From assembly GCA_963169175.1 (NCBI GenBank), contig CAUJFK010000270.1:1-16643 (forward strand): DNA of 16,643 nt, in the 5' to 3' direction. This DNA comes from Acidobacteriota bacterium. GTDB lineage: Bacteria > Acidobacteriota > Blastocatellia > Pyrinomonadales > Pyrinomonadaceae. The notes beneath the pieces are model-generated. The model worked only from the letters and a program-made list of their open reading frames with translations, was not told the origin of the DNA and ran no database searches. The position numbers were made by a program, and so were the translations under genes. The number at the start of each line of letters is the position of its first letter. The stretch's first letter is position 1. Below are positions 15,652 through 16,643 of this stretch, piece by piece.

Positions 15652-16415
15652 TTGCTGAGTCCCTTGTCGTTGCATAGTGGCTTGCGAGCCACTGCGACCA
15701 AATGATGTGTTCCGCTTGCGCTTGCGCTCAGGGAGGGCCGCGCGGATTGGATCAAGTTGACTACGTTGCCTATTGCACTCAATGCCGTAGCGACCGGTCT
15801 TGTCGCGGACCAAGTTCGCAAACCCAATTTTCTATACTTTCCGCCGGCGATAGCATAATCGACCTCAACGGTCCCAAAAATGTCCTCAAGTAGTCCAACC
15901 AACTCCGTACGTTTGTAATGGCGCTTATGATCAGGGTTTCGATTGACGACGAAATCCCCGTTGGGGGTAGTCATTAAAAAGCATCCGCCCGGTTTCAACA
16001 CCCGCGACACTTCACGCAAAAACAACTCATCTTGCGCAACATGTTCGAGTACTTCGACTGACACGACAATGTCATACTCGTTATCGGGTAGACCGGAGTT
16101 GGTCATGTCGCCAAAGATAAAATTCTCAATGTTGCTGCGCCGCATCTGCAACTGCTGCACGATCGAATCAGTAATGCCTAGGTTTAAGGCCTTTTGGATT
16201 TCGGATTGTCTGGGTAGATCAATAACGGTTATCTTTCCACCCACGCCCACCGTATAAGGTGATTTTCGCCCGCCAACATCGAGTATCCTGAATAGTGAAG
16301 TCGACTTCCGAGTTTCAGTGAGCAGTTTTTTTCGGACCATCCGATAGAGCGGCGGAAGTAGGGGTTCAACGCCCCGTCTTAACAACTCATACCCCGTAAG
16401 ATTGAAAATTCTCAT
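15639..16415 (-). CDS. class I SAM-dependent methyltransferase
   Basis: The product is 258 aa from ATG 16415; a TTG two codons upstream (16421) is less likely. Motif I is ILDVGGRKSPY (44-54), strand 2 ends ITVIDLP (62-68), and the Methyltransf_11 core DIVVSVEVLEH (115-125) is followed by FLREVSRVLKPGGCFLMTTPNG. A segment DHKRHYKRTELVGLLED follows, which I associate with methyltransferases of glycan loci. It is the first complete gene of the block and lies directly upstream of the amidotransferase and exporter genes. Terminal methylation of O-antigens can serve as the stop signal read by Wzt; this protein or the second methyltransferase could have that job. Only a weak GGTAG-like ribosome binding site is seen. 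Substrate unknown. Confidence 0.9.
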   Translation of the reverse strand: MRIFNLTGYELLRRGVEPLLPPLYRMVRKKLLTETRKSTSLFRILDVGGRKSPYTVGVGGKITVIDLPRQSEIQKALNLGITDSIVQQLQMRRSNIENFIFGDMTNSGLPDNEYDIVVSVEVLEHVAQDELFLREVSRVLKPGGCFLMTTPNGDFVVNRNPDHKRHYKRTELVGLLEDIFGTVEVDYAIAGGKYRKLGLRTWSATRPVATALSAIGNVVNLIQSARPSLSASASGTHHLVAVARKPLCNDKGLSKCAE

Positions 16416-16457
16416 TGTCAAACTACCGAATTAAACGGTCGGATCATCTCAAAGCGA

Positions 16458-16643
16458 TCATGCCGCGCGACTCCGTCTCTTTTCAATGGCACCCATTGAA
16501 CCAGCATGGGCCTCCAGGAACGGTTTCAGGTTGGAAGCGAGATCAGTCGCGAAGGGGTATTCTGTAAGGGCCCCGTGAGTGCCCTTTACAACCGTGGCTG
16601 TAATCTTTCCATGCACAAACCTGCCCCAACCCAAATAGGGATC
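16458..16643 (-). CDS. C-terminal fragment of a thioesterase-like domain (NRPS/PKS type), 5' part outside the window
   Basis: A minus-strand frame is open from the window edge to a TGA at 16458-16460, giving 61 residues of a C-terminus. The stretch LGWGRFVHGKIT, then VVKGTHGALTEYPFATDLA, then LKPFLEAHAG fits the end of an alpha/beta-hydrolase thioesterase domain of nonribosomal peptide or polyketide synthases. There, GW precedes a strand and a G-x-H motif carries the catalytic histidine (here GTH), followed by a hydrophobic residue, Pro and a terminal helix. The final residues (EKRRSRAA) are a basic tail. If right, the upstream protein may be a multidomain synthetase or a free-standing type II thioesterase. 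Only one catalytic residue is in view, so the assignment is moderate. It ends 42 nt before the methyltransferase gene on the same strand. Confidence 0.65.
   Translation of the reverse strand, partial: DPYLGWGRFVHGKITATVVKGTHGALTEYPFATDLASNLKPFLEAHAGSMGAIEKRRSRAA

Noticed and set aside
15652..15813. N-terminal 54-residue extension of the AsnB-like protein
   Set aside because: Class II amidotransferases need Cys directly after the initiator Met; the extension would block this. It also overlaps the methyltransferase deeply, and its composition is basic and low in domain character.
1..16643. tRNA, rRNA, CRISPR array, insertion sequence or attachment sites
   Set aside because: Reading both strands showed no regularly spaced repeats, no transposase or integrase motifs and no recognisable structured RNA gene; nearly all sequence is accounted for by the minus-strand CDS.

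Overview
The window is one uninterrupted block of 15 genes, all on the minus strand, so transcription runs from the right end (16643) to the left end (1). It looks like the core of a surface-polysaccharide locus (O-antigen or capsule type). Neither edge is a natural end: the most upstream gene (C-terminus of a thioesterase domain) and the most downstream gene (a CapK/PaaK-type adenylating enzyme) are both cut by the window. No plus-strand gene, tRNA, rRNA, IS element or CRISPR array is supported. The only intergenic gap above about 50 bp is 9130-9257, and no gene-free stretch exceeds 300 bp.

The Wzm/Wzt-type ABC exporter, with a long C-terminal extension on the ATPase, points to a Gram-negative (diderm) bacterium. 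Base composition is roughly balanced and TTG/GTG starts are used several times. I cannot name the phylum from the sequence alone. Acidobacteriota or a similar environmental lineage is only a weak impression.

Layout in transcription order: (1) 16643-16458, end of a thioesterase-like domain of the NRPS/PKS type. (2) 16415-13888, a SAM methyltransferase, then an AsnB-type glutamine-dependent amidotransferase. (3) 13887-11681, Wzm permease and Wzt ATPase, overlapping by ATGA. (4) 11653-10742, a PhyH-type Fe(II)/2-oxoglutarate dioxygenase. (5) 10772-7729, two diverged paralogues of a GT-B-like family marked by an SWDN[LV]T motif, separated by a gap that contains a small hairpin. (6) 7727-6699, a GT2 glycosyltransferase. 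(7) 6712-5972, a second SAM methyltransferase. (8) 5949-3674, two GT4 glycosyltransferases. (9) 3636-2281, a Wzy/WaaL-like polytopic membrane protein. (10) 2268-1198, a third GT4 enzyme. (11) 1179 to the left edge, the CapK/PaaK-type enzyme.

Inferred joint role: GT2, three GT4 and two GT-B-like enzymes assemble a glycan on a lipid carrier. The methyltransferases, dioxygenase, AsnB-like enzyme and CapK-like enzyme decorate or cap it. Wzm/Wzt exports it, with the Wzt C-terminal domain probably reading a chain-end structure, and the Wzy/WaaL-like protein polymerises it or ligates it to its acceptor. No initiating phosphoglycosyltransferase and no nucleotide-sugar pathway genes are present, so these must lie outside the window. 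The most unusual point is the pairing of glycan-building genes with adenylating, thioesterase and amidotransferase chemistry, which suggests a glycan carrying amino-acid or acyl/amide groups. That remains a hypothesis.
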